Of a stretch of DNA of 64,000 nucleotides, positions 11,642 to 21,900 are shown in pieces (position 1 is the stretch's first letter; each line of letters starts with the position of its first letter). The DNA is from Podocnemis expansa (Eukaryota; Chordata; Testudines; Podocnemididae). The position numbers and the translations under genes are program-made. The notes beneath the pieces were generated by a model, which was given only the letters and a program-made list of their open reading frames with translations, made no database searches and was not told where the DNA came from. The DNA lies in NCBI GenBank assembly GCA_007922195.1, contig ML681995.1:13447879-13511878 (forward strand), read 5' to 3'.

Positions 11642-13820
11642 ATGCTGGTTTCTCCCGGTTTCAAGCGCTGTGGCACTTGCAGTGAAGCAACACTATCTGA
11701 TGGCCACTCAGCCTGTGTTCACTGTCCAGGCGAATCACATATCCAACTAAAATGCCCTCATTGTAAAAACCTTAGTGCCAGAGCGCGCAAAGATCGGGAA
11801 CTGCATTTGAAGCTGTTCCTCCTTGAAGCATCTGATCCTTGTCCTTCCAACAACTATATGGATCGTCCTGTCAGAAAACATTCAAGGTCCCCAGCATCTT
11901 CCTGCTCACGTATCAAAAGGAAATCTTCTCCATCAGTCTTCTCTATCACTCGTGCTATTGAGGCAAAGGTTTCCTTGGGCACCCCTCCATCCACCTCACT
12001 CAGAGTGGACAAACAGCCTTGCAAACATTATAGAGCCAAACATACAGGCTCCTCAAGAGGCAATTAGCAGGCTTTGGAACCTCATTCTACTTCGACAAAG
12101 CCCAGGCTTTCAGCAGCACTGTCCAAGGCCACGGCACCGCTGCTGCCACTGTTATCAGTACCGGCATGCAATCTCACCGCTCCTCTGGCAGCGCCACTGC
12201 CTTCTCCTCTGGCATCGCTTCCCCTGCCGCCACCATCAAATAGCACACGGCTACACAACCCTTCAGCTACGGTGCTGGATGCTCCGGCTGAGTCCCACTC
12301 TACAATTTCAAACCTTGCACCCCTGGCACCAACTGTACAACAGGCTCACTCACTGAATCCTAACTCTGCATCTCACAACTCTCAGCCATCTAAAAGAACA
12401 TCCAAGAAAAATCATTTACAGAGGTCCCCTGGCTCCAGACCAGTTACAGCGCACACCAAGCAGCATTTGCCTTCCCCACACTCACAGACCTCCCACACTT
12501 CAGCTGAGGATGGTCATTTCTCATCTCAAAACTCTTCACCTGTGACACCAATTTCCCCACACTCTCACATAGCTCTCCCTTCAATGCATCAACCACCATC
12601 TTGCTACATGCTGTCATGCTACCTGATAGTCCCTCACTACCAAATGCAGTGGAATCCTTATGGCAATTATAATTTTCCTGCGCCACCGGTGCAGCCAGTT
12701 CCACCGTCTCCTTCCTGCAGACAGTCCACCTCTGACATATTATCTTGAACTTCTGGGCATGCTCATGCTTCCACCTCGAAGACACATGATCTGTCACCAT
12801 CTCCTTGTAGTGATTCGGTGATTCCTACATCAAATTCCACCGCTGATGACTCAAAGACATTTAATGAATTATTTCGTTGTGTTGCATGGGACCTTGAGAT
12901 GCCCCTCGAGGAAATTAAGGAGTCCCAACATAAATTATTAAAAATTCTTCATACTTCCAGCTCTGCCAGGATAGCTCTTCCAATGAATTCAGCAATCATA
13001 GAACTGTCTCAGTCTCTATGGTCCACCCAGCCTCGGTACCTCCCACTAATAGGAGAAACGATAAAAAGTATTTCATATCTCCTAACGATATGGAATTTCT
13101 GTTCATACATCCTACTCCAAATTCATTAGTGGCTGATGCAGCTAATCAGAAGGCGAGACGATCCAGCCATAGATCCTCCCCTTACAACAAGAACTGGAAG
13201 AATTTAGACCTTTTAGGAAGAAAGATTTATTCTTCCACCACTTTACTTCTAAGAATAGCAAACTACGAGGCCCTTTTGGCTAATTACAACCATGGCATCT
13301 ACGAGAAAATGTCACTGTTCGCTCCAGAGCTCTCACAAAATACGAAAGACCAATATGACCGACTTGTTTCGGAGGGTCAGCTAGTTGCTAGGACCGTGCT
13401 ACACGTGGCCATGGACACAGTCGATACAGCAGCTAGAGCAATTGCCACAGCAATTGTAATGAGGAGATCCTCTTGGATGAACAGTGCAGCCCTTCCCAAG
13501 GAACTGCATGCCAAGACTGAGGACCTTCCCTTCGATAAGATTCGCGTCTTCTCTGGCAAGACGAATGACTTACTACATTCTATGAAAGACTCCAGATCAA
13601 CTCTATGATCATTAGGTCTGTACGCACCATCATCTAGAAGATCACAATACAGGTTCCAACACTACAATCGTAGGTACACATCACAATACAGACCAAGGAA
13701 TAACAAAACCCAATGAACTAGACAATGTCAACAGCATCGCAGAAATCAACAGCAACAGCTTCAGTCTTCCACCACCTCTCAGACTTCACAACCAAAGCCA
13801 CACTTTTCATCCATTGGTTG
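11642..13820 (+). pseudogene. DIRS element 1 gag-like ORF, interrupted
   Basis: The start at 11642 opens a frame with three Cys-x2-Cys pairs (residues 10/13, 25/28, 38/41), a likely zinc-binding N-terminus. An in-frame TAG at 12065-12067 interrupts it, and the same frame then continues through a Pro/Ser/Thr-rich middle to a TGA at 12746-12748. It resumes at 12749. A frame change between about 13020 and 13130 leads into the conserved helical part, with a LLGRKIYSS motif near 13210 and a conserved end around LHSMKDSRSTL near 13600. A basic Arg/Gln/Tyr-rich tail follows to about 13820. The same block recurs in DIRS element 2 (61530-61997, minus strand). The protein presumably packages the element RNA, which is an inference from position. 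Confidence 0.8.
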
Positions 13821-13832
13821 AGGGTTCGAGTC

Positions 13833-13941
13833 GAGTCAAGTCAAGTCAAGTCATAGGGCTGGAAGGGACCTCATGAGATCATCGAGTCCAACCCCCTGGG
13901 AATTGAACCCAGGACCTTCTGCATGTTAAGCAGAGGTGCTA
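13833..13941 (-). mobile_element. tRNA-headed SINE with CR1-like tail, inside DIRS element 1
   Basis: Read on the minus strand, the right side looks like a tRNA: a seven-base loop flanked by CTGC/GCAG, a short variable region, then GGGTTCAATTCCC as B box and T arm. Next comes the CR1 3'-end signature GGGGGTTGGACTCGATGATC and TCCCTTCCAGCCCTATGA, and a GACTT tandem tail. This head-plus-CR1-tail design matches tortoise pol III SINEs thought to be mobilised by CR1 enzymes. GAGTC at 13828-13832 and again at 13942-13946 flanks it. The tRNA head is truncated before the A box. The DIRS frame reads across the empty site. Confidence 0.8.
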
Positions 13942-13946
13942 GAGTC

Positions 13947-15450
13947 ATCCCTTACCTCTGCAGCACTCTCTCAAATGTCTCTAGAATTCATACTGAGACC
14001 ATATTTCCACACTTGGTCCTTGAGAACATCAGACAAACGGGTTCTACAACTCATAAAATTGGGCTATACCATCCCATTTATCTCCACTCCCCCTTACCAT
14101 TACCCTACCTCATCTCTTTTCAGGGACCCAACTCACAAACAGCTCTTGCTAAATGAGATTCAACATCTTCTCAACATAGGGGCAGTGGAGCATGTTCCAA
14201 ACCACTCAAAGAGAAGTGGTTTTTATTCCTGTTACTTTTTGGTCTGAAAAAAATCTGGGGGGGGTGGAGACCAATTTTAGATCTAAGACCACTAAACATG
14301 TTCGTAAGAAAAGAAAAGTTCAAAATGGTCACCCTGCATACCATCATATCATCGCTGCAAAAAGGGGGTTGGTACTCGTCCTTCGACCTTCAGGATGTCT
14401 GCTTCCATGTCACCATTCATCCAGCACATTGTCGTTTCCTTTGCTTCATGATAGCAAATCAATATTTTCAGTACAAGGTGCTCCCCTTTGGCCTCGACAG
14501 ACCCCAGGTATTTTTGAAGCTTTTAGCCATAGTTGCTGTGTACCTTTGCAAACACGGAGTCATTATTTTACCCATACTTGGACGATTAGTCTCCTCAGAG
14601 GCACATCTCTTTCACAGACAAAGCTCATGACATTATTCACCATCAAAACGTTTCAGACCCTCGGACTCCAAATCAACATGGAGAAGTCCATCTTGGAGCC
14701 AACTCAAAAGATACAATTCATAGGAGCCCATCTAGACTCCACTCAGGCAAAGGCATTTCTTCCCCAGGACAGAGCTGCAGTCATTCAAAGTCTGATAAAC
14801 CACTTACTCGTGCAGCTTCTCATTCCAGTACATACCATACTGCAGCTCTTAGATCACATGGCAGCCTCAACATTTGTAGTGCCCCATGCGCGCCTTTGGA
14901 TGTGCCTGCTCCAATTGTGGCTCACCACAGAATACAGACTGTCCAGATACTTCCTTCACAGATTAGTGTCAATCCCGGCCGAGGTCAAAAACTCCCTACA
15001 CTGGTGGACTTTGGACTGCAATCTGTTCAAGGGAATGGACTTCAGCCCCCCAGCACTGACAGTAACTATAACCACGGATGCTTCTCTTCTTGGATGGGGA
15101 GCCCATATGAGACACTGCACTGCTCAGGGTCTGTGGTCTTACCACAAAACCTTGTTACACTTCAACGTTCTAGAACTCAGAGCAATGCTCAATGCCTGCA
15201 AGGCATTTCTCCCCTACATATGGGACAAGTCTGTAAGAGTTTTGACAGACAACGTAGCCTGTATGTTTTATATAGCGTGAGCAAGATCTCGCCCCCTTTG
15301 TGCAGAAGCGATCACTCTCTGGTTCTGGTGTATAATGCACAATGTCATAATTACTGCATTCTATCTCCCAGGGGTCCACAATGCTATAGCAGACGGCCTA
15401 AGCAGAATCTTTCCAGTACCTCATGAATGGGCTCAACAAGCTAGTCCTCT
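13947..15450 (+). pseudogene. DIRS element 1 reverse transcriptase and RNase H, frameshifted
   Basis: The RT starts in one frame (around 13936-14247, ending FYSCYFLV) and shifts near 14250-14280 into the frame of 14298-14630, with DLRPLN, a F-D-L-Q-D-V catalytic block and YKVLPFGL. The catalytic YLDD is intact at 14575-14586 in a third frame, directly followed by TAG at 14587-14589 where a Trp codon is usual. RNase H follows in the frame ending at 15280. Its three acidic residues are visible: TTDAS (Asp codon 15077-15079), LELRAM near 15175 and TDN at 15245-15253. The LPGVHNAIADGLSR end of the domain lies in another frame near 15365. Frameshifts and stops make it inactive. Confidence 0.88.
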
Positions 15451-15829
15451 ACAACATATTTCAAACCTGGGGTCAACCGAGCATAGATCTCTTCGCCATG
15501 CAATACAACCGCAAGTGTCACCTCTATTGATCCAGAGCTGGTACGGGCAACCACTCCCTTGGGGATGCATTCCACTTTGTCTGGAACAGGACCTTTCATT
15601 ACGCATTCCCTCCTTTTCCCTTTCTCCACAGGGTAGTGCACAAGATAATCCAGGACAACTCTCTCTTGATCCTTATAGCCCCTGCCTGGCCTCATCAGAC
15701 GTGGTCCTCAGATCTCATGTATCTGTCACTTCGCCCTCCAATAAAACTTCCGAACTACCCCAACCTTCTACCTTATCGCACACTGTTTCACCCCGATATT
15801 CCAAGACTCCACCTCACAGTGTGGCTTCT
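15451..15829 (+). pseudogene. DIRS linker domain between RNase H and recombinase
   Basis: It encodes a degraded W-G-Q-P-S-I-D-L-F-A start near 15460 and an I-A-P-A-W-P-H-Q-T-W motif near 15675. The same motif (IAPDWPRPDW) recurs in DIRS element 2 near 59170, minus strand. In some DIRS elements this interval is described as a methyltransferase-like domain, but I cannot confirm that here. A stop (TGA near 15530) and frame changes disrupt it. Confidence 0.6.
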
Positions 15830-16828
15830 AGATGGCTCTCAAATGAAGAATTACACTTTACTAAGGAGGCCAAACATATCCTAGTTAACAGTAGACAAAC
15901 TTCCACTTGTAAGACTTACCTGTACAAATGGAATAGATTTCTCCATCAGTGCCAGCAGACAACTCTCGATCCTTCATCATGCCCCATCTCAGTGGTTTTG
16001 GAGTACCTGTTGGATTTGAAAAGATCTGGATTGTTGATTAACTCAATTAAAATCCATCTCACAGCAATTTCTTCCTTCCATCACAACCAAGGTGGCAGAA
16101 GCCTTTTTTCTCACCCTATCGTTAAATGTTTCATGCTGGGACTTAACGAATGATACCCACCTGTACATCGCCTGGTCTCTCCCTGGGATCTCAAAATTGT
16201 CCTAAAAGCCTTCACGAGACATCCTTTTGAACCGTTGGCAACTTGTTTATTCCTCCATCTATCCACGAAAACTGCATTCCTAAAAGCCATTACATCAGCC
16301 AGGAGAGTCAGTGAAATCAGTGCTCTGATGTCTGAACCACCTTATACATTTTTTCTGCATAACAAAGTGACATTGCAGTCTCACCCGAAATTCCTGCCTA
16401 AAATATTGTATCAGTTCCATGTCAACAAACCCATTCGCTTACCTGTTTTTTATCCAAAGCCACATACCTCAACCAATCAAACAATTTTTCATACTCTTGA
16501 CGTCCGAAGAGCTCTTGCGTTTTATCTTCAACACATGAAACCCTTCAGAAAATCCGACACACTCTTCATCGCCTTTTCTTCTCAGTCTAAGGGCATGGCT
16601 GTCTCTTCCCAAAAAATTGCAAAATGGATTACATCTTGCATACAATTATGCTGTGAACTAAATGGACTCCAACTTCCTTCTGCAGTCATGGCACATTCAA
16701 CAAGATCAATGTCAACATCACTTGCATTTGCCACAGGTATTCCTCTCATGGACATTTGCAAGGCTGTCACGTGGGCTTCACCAGAATCTTTCATTACATG
16801 CTACACTCTACTGCCTTTCCCTCCATGA
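15830..16828 (+). pseudogene. DIRS element 1 tyrosine recombinase, nearly intact
   Basis: This recombinase would join the circular DNA copy to the chromosome. One frame (ORFs ending 16153 and starting 16235) holds the whole domain with a single TGA at 16151-16153. The N-terminal core-binding part has T-C-K-T-Y-L-Y-K-W. In the C-terminal ORF, numbered from 16235, the catalytic tetrad can be placed: Arg23/24 in SARRVSEI, His154 and Arg157 in HSTR, Trp180 in the position that often holds His/Trp, and Tyr190 as nucleophile in TCYTL. Length and spacing fit vertebrate DIRS recombinases. It is the best preserved domain of the element, but the internal stop should prevent a full product. Confidence 0.88.
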
Positions 16829-16919
16829 TTCACTTTTTGGCACGACTGTATTATTTTCAATACATAAGCCATAATATTATGAAGCACCCTCCTCCTCCTC
16901 TACGATACAGCTAAGAAGT

Positions 16920-17020
16920 CACCATGAGTGGACCACCCACAGGGACCACTTGAAGAAGAAGGAGTTACTCACCTGCTACAGAAACTGGGCTTCTTCGAGA
17001 TGTGGTCCCTGGGGGTGTTC
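16920..17020. repeat. Internal complementary region of DIRS element 1
   Basis: Its first part (16920-16958) is the reverse complement of the left terminus of the element. Its second part (about 16959-17020, starting AAGGAGTTACTCACCTGC) is the reverse complement of the right terminus. It therefore encodes the junction of the two ends, which in the DIRS model templates circle formation. Confidence 0.88.
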
Positions 17021-17082
17021 CACAACCCACCCTCCTCCCCTCTGCTTCGAAACTCTTTTTGCAGGAACTGAAGAGTCTTTGC

Positions 17083-17300
17083 GGCAGAGAAGGAACGGAG
17101 GGATCCCACCGAGCACACACTCAACGGACAGCTCCAATGATTGCTCCTACCAGCACGCGCCCGGCCACCACTACTCAAGCAGCTACAAAAGTCTCCATCA
17201 GCGGGCGCCGCATCAATGCGACACCATGACTGGAGCGCCCCCAGGGCCCACATCTCGAAGAAGCCCAGTTACTGCAGCAGGTGAGTAACTCCTTCTTCTG
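17083..17300 (-). repeat. Right inverted terminal repeat of DIRS element 1
   Basis: It is the reverse complement of 11108-11295, with a terminal extension ending GTGAGTAACTCCTTCTT. The extension is also represented in the internal complementary region, which confirms the right edge near 17300. Confidence 0.9.
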
Positions 17301-17304
17301 GTGC

Positions 17305-18480
17305 CTATTAAGATCAGCCCATTCCAGTCCACTCCAAGAACCATATAGAACCTGCAGGAAAATAGGTCTGCATGCACTGTTGCTGGAAGGGTTTTCTCCT
17401 AGCAGCACCTGTTGGGTCTGAGCAGGCAGCCCTAGAGTGGCGCTCCCATGGCATTGCATGGAGGACGCTGTCTACCCATTGCTGCCTCAGTTCTTTCTTT
17501 GGAGCTTCTTGCTCTACTTTTTGGTGAGCTTTTCTCTAATTTAAAACAAAACCTGAAGCACAACCCCCCCCACCCATGAAACCAGGAAAAAAGTAGTTTT
17601 GGTAAATAGTTATTGTAGATAAGTTGATTTTTGGGGGTACCCTCCCCTTTAATCTTCATGTGGGGACTTCGGCAAGGCTCAGGCTACAGACTTCAAACTG
17701 TACGGCACCTGCCACAAACCCGTGCCCAGGGGCAAGCCGCACAAATCCTGCATACAGTGCCTAGGAGATATGGATGTAGGATTTGCTGAAGCTTTCAGCC
17801 GAGGACAAAACAGGAAAGGCGCATCAGACTGAAACACCTCCTTATGGAGGCAGGGCTCCATCCAACACATTGGCATGGAGCGTGCCAGCCTTGATAAAAG
17901 TGGCTCTAGGACTGAAAAGGGACTCAGCATCCAGAGATCACTAGTGCTGACACATCTTAGCAATGAAGACCCAGCACTTGTCTCTGTGCAGATCAGCAGG
18001 GCTGCTGTTTGATTGTTGATTCACAGATTCACTGTGCTGGCCCCAACTTGACCAAGGATGACACCACATTTGGTACAACAGTGCTTTAGTCAGTGATCCT
18101 GTGAGCTCTGACCCCTCTGCATGGGCCAACTTGGGAGTCACTGGGTTGGGATCAACATGAATGAGCACCTGGAGGAGAAAAGACAGTTATTTACCTTCAT
18201 GCCCATTGTTCTTTAAGGTGTATTGCCTGTGTCCATTCCATGAGCCATCTGCCTTCTCCTTTGTCTGAGCAGTCTGGCAAGAAGGAACTGAGGAGGTAGT
18301 GGGTTGGCAGGGCCATATGTGCAAAGCCAGGAAGGCATCACTCCAGAAGGTACCTGCTCAGGTCCGACGGATGGTGCTGGGGTAAAAAACCTTCCAGCAA
18401 CGATGCACATGGCACACACAAACCAAACTGGAATGGACATCACATCTCAAGGAACAAGTTGCAAAGGTAAGTCACCAGCT
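17305..18480 (+). mobile_element. Internally deleted DIRS remnant, element 3
   Basis: A left repeat (about 17310-17510) and an inverted right repeat (about 18260-18480) match each other in reverse complement. Shared words include GTTGCTGGAAGG, CTGAGCAGG and CCTCAGTT[C/T][C/T]TTCTT. An internal complementary region lies at about 18185-18245 (TTATTTACCTTCATGCCC... CATTCCATGA). Between them remains only the start of a gag-like frame with a C-H-K ... C-I-Q-C-L-G-D motif near 17700-17765, which parallels the Cys pairs of the other two elements. All of RT, RNase H and recombinase is missing. It belongs to a different family from element 1 and abuts its right end. Confidence 0.8.
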
Positions 18481-18911
18481 ACTTTGTATATACAGCATAA
18501 GCAGCAGGACACTTAAATATAAGACATCAACCTTGGGCCCCAATAGCATAGTTTGCAGAACGAGGTTGATGCTGTTGCTGAATTTTTTGTAGAGCTTGCA
18601 CAGCAAATTCTTACAATGACTGCCTATGCTTTTTGCCCCTGGCATTACAGTACTAAACAACAAAAAAAGCCCAGGGCTAAATTCTCTGCTGGTGTGACCC
18701 ATTGACTTTAATAGTTATGCTAGCAAAGAATTTGGTCCCTTGTGATCCAATAATATTTAAGGTGTGTCTTAAAACCATGAAGACATAAGAAAATCAAAGT
18801 GCAAGACAAAACTCCCTCTTAATTACACTCCTTAGTGTCTAGACATTGTGCTGAACTGAAGACCTCAGACGTACTAAATCTCAGTAGGGTTTTAAGCTAA
18901 ACACTGAAAGA
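18481..18911. other. Non-coding interval
   Basis: Unassigned intergenic sequence. A segment near 18665-18740 (GGGCTAAATTCTCTGCTGG ... TTTGGTCCC) looks like an old short foldback element. Confidence 0.4.
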
Positions 18912-18980
18912 GAGATTTTCAAAGACATCTTAGGGATTTCAATACACAATTCTCATTCCCTAGAAAGTTTTGAAAATCTC
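18912..18980. repeat. Short foldback repeat (GAGATTTTCAAAG type)
   Basis: GAGATTTTCAAAG at the left and its reverse-complement counterpart TTTTGAAAATCTC at the right close a 69-base palindrome-like unit. The same kind appears at 40762-40847. It is likely a tiny MITE. Confidence 0.6.
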
Positions 18981-21900
18981 AGGCTGACGGTCTAATCCTG
19001 AACTCATCCCATAAAGTTTCGAGCACCTTCTGCTCTCAGTTAGTGGGGAGTGCTCAGCATCTTGCAGGATCTGGCACTAAGTTTGTATGCGTGTGCCTCT
19101 TATTGTGCTAACTAGTTTCTGACAGGAGCCAGCTCATGGATGTGCATGAAGCCTTTACAGCCTGTGGTGTAAACACATATTGAGGTATTTTAGAAGCCTT
19201 TACTTCGCCAAGGATGAGTTTCCTTTGAGCAGTTGCATTTCGTCTTGTAGGCATTCTATTTAGAGCTTTTCCAGCATGTGTTTACAAACCCATATGGGCA
19301 CGCTGGGGCTCCAGCTGGAGGAAAGGCCCTGAGACACTGACTCCTGGCTCCATATTTTTTCAAACATCTTGCTGCCTGTAGGGACCGAGGGCAAGGTTTT
19401 CAAAGGCACAAAGTGAAATTATCCCAGTTCCCACTGGCACTGATCAAAACTGGGTGCCTAACTCTCTTCAAAAATCTTTTCATAATCCTCCCATCTCTTT
19501 TTATTCTGGTACCTCCTCCACACTGCTCTTCTTCCCTTGACCCAGGCGCTCCTTAAGCTCCTACACATCACTTTTACCATTAACCCCCTGCTTGCTTCCC
19601 TTGGGAGAGACTACTTTGGGTTCCCCCACAAGTTTGTATTTTCTGCCTTTCTTTATTTTTCTCCACTGTCTTGACTCATCCTTTTGACCTCATAATAAAA
19701 ATTTGTTATTTTAAAATGTTTACTCCATAACAAAATAAAAGAACTTTCCCTGACCTTAGTTTTAAGCTGGTGAGGAGTCCACCTGAAGTGAAGGGAAGCG
19801 TGAGTGTAAGAATGTGAGAGATTGAGGCCGAAGGCTTCCAGAGCTGAAGCCACAATGAGAGATAGACCAAGTGCAGTGCGAAAACATTGATGGTAGGAGG
19901 CACTATGTCTGCAGAGCGACACATTGTCTAGGCTCATTGCTGGGGCGCACACACCAGCAAACATTTCTATATTTGGAAACATGTCCCAGAGCAGTCCTCC
20001 AGCTGCATATCCCCAGCCCTCCAGCTCATGGCACCTGTTTGGCACTGTTAAACACGGCATTGCTTAGGTGTCTTTGGCCCTCAAATACAGTCATATTATT
20101 GCTGCCTCCTGATGGAAGGAGCTGCCTACACCTTCGCCTTTTTCACCCTCTCTCCTTGCAAACATCTTTGCCTGGCAGCCACAAGTTGTTCCGAAATGTC
20201 TCAACCCAACCTCATATGACAAATCCATGGCATGGACAGGAATAATATAATGGCAACCCCTTTTGTTTTGTATTTTCCTTTTGCAGCCTTGCCTAATTCT
20301 GCCCCTCTCCCCATTTTGATCCAACTGTCCCTGTGACATTAGAGTCCTTTAGAACCATGGGTTTTTTTTATTTTTTAAGGGTACATTCTTTGCACTTCTT
20401 GACCCTTTTATGGAATTGAACGTTTCACATTTTTAACATGTTTAGGATTTTTAAAAAAAAGTCTGTTATTTGTCAGTAATAAAAAGAGGTGATGAGGCAG
20501 CATGTAGTGCTGCAGTTGAGCAGCCACAGAGGGTTGTGGTAGATAGCTTCATCTGTTCCACTGCAAAGTGCACTGGGTAAAATTTGCCTGCTGCTGCAAA
20601 GCCCTCTGTCTTTGTACACCGTGCAGAGGGGACACACAAAGCATCAACCAGCTACATCCACCCCGGCTGCTGCAGAATTTCTCTCCCCACAAGGCCTCTC
20701 TGGAGGAGGAGTTGTGGATTTGTGTTCCTGCACAGCTGGTAACCCACACATCTGTAGAGTGAAGGGCTTGCAGCCTGGCTCTGGGTTGCTGTGTGTATTT
20801 GTATAGTTTAATTTCAACTCCCTGTGGTCCATTCACACCAACCTCCAATATCTGGCATATTCAGATGAAGGTAAATTGTGTTCACTGCAGCTTATCTACT
20901 GGTAATTCTTTTAGGCCAGCTCCTGCTATTGAGTTCATCCAACTGAAAATGAAGCTCAGTCTGGGCTTTCACAACAGGGAGTTTCAGAGCTTCAACAGTT
21001 CTGCCATACTGTATGTTTCTCCACCATCATGATGAGCCTTCCTGGTGTGACACTATCATCCTGATTATAAGTGTCTTAGACTGAGATGAATGCAAGCATT
21101 GGGTTGAGGAGAAGATATAATGAACTAGAGCCAATCATGGCATTATTCCTCTAGTAGCCTCATTGAAGTCAGTGGGATCGGGTCCATGAATAAAGGGTAT
21201 TGGCACAGGGAAGGGCAGAGGAGCAGTGTGCTATGTGGAAAGTCAACGTGTCCCAAGTAAAGTTGGACAGCAAACCATTTTCCTATCCTGCAAGAATTTT
21301 TGAGATGTTCAGCGTTGTCTTCCGACACTGGGACAAAAAGTTGAAATCTTGAAATTTTTTTATGAGTGGCAAATAATAAATAAACATCAGATTTGATCAA
21401 TTAAAATGTTTCTTTCCAACCATTCTGAAATAATTTTGTTTTGATTTTTCATCTTTATTATTATTTTTTTTAACTTTAACACTGAATTAACTTAAATTGT
21501 GCATTGAAGAGTTTCTATCCCAGACAGGAACCTTTTCATTTAGCAAATGTCAAAATAGGGTATTTTGAAACTTTTTTCAAATGGAAATTCATCATGACCA
21601 CCAATCCTTTGTCATATATAGGTTTAGTTTACATGAATAAGCATTATAAATCCCTTTTGTTGAAAATTTATATTGAGTAATGAAATTGATGTTGCTGATT
21701 TACTAATGTTGTTAAAGACAATGGGCCAAATTCAGCCCTAGTGTCTTTCAGTCAACAGAATCTGACTCTCTACACTGAAGCATAATTATAAAACCTATAT
21801 ACATAGTTATAAAGAATTATAGTAGTGATTCAAATCCCAAGTCAGAACAACCCTGCTTTTATCTCTACACACCTGAAAGGGATGGGAAACTTTTTCTGAC

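Larger units (their letters stand above)
11108..17300 (+). mobile_element. DIRS-type tyrosine-recombinase retrotransposon, element 1
   Basis: This is a structurally complete but inactive DIRS element of 6.2 kb. In order it has a left inverted terminal repeat (11108-11295), gag-like frames (11642-13820), RT plus RNase H (13947-15450), a linker domain, tyrosine recombinase (15830-16828), an internal complementary region (16920-17020) and a right inverted repeat (17083-17300). DIRS elements replicate through an RNA and integrate with a tyrosine recombinase instead of a DDE integrase, so they leave no long target duplication, and none is seen. Several in-frame stops and frameshifts are present, and a SINE has inserted at 13833-13941. 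The termini are defined by comparing left, right and internal repeats, so edges are good to about 10 bases. Confidence 0.93.

Noticed and set aside
13828..13860. GTCAA tandem run as a microsatellite or CRISPR-like array
   Set aside because: It is the short tandem tail of the SINE; there are no spacers and only a few units.
16582..17459. Minus-strand ORFs across the end of DIRS element 1
   Set aside because: They are shadows of the recombinase frame and of the inverted repeats.
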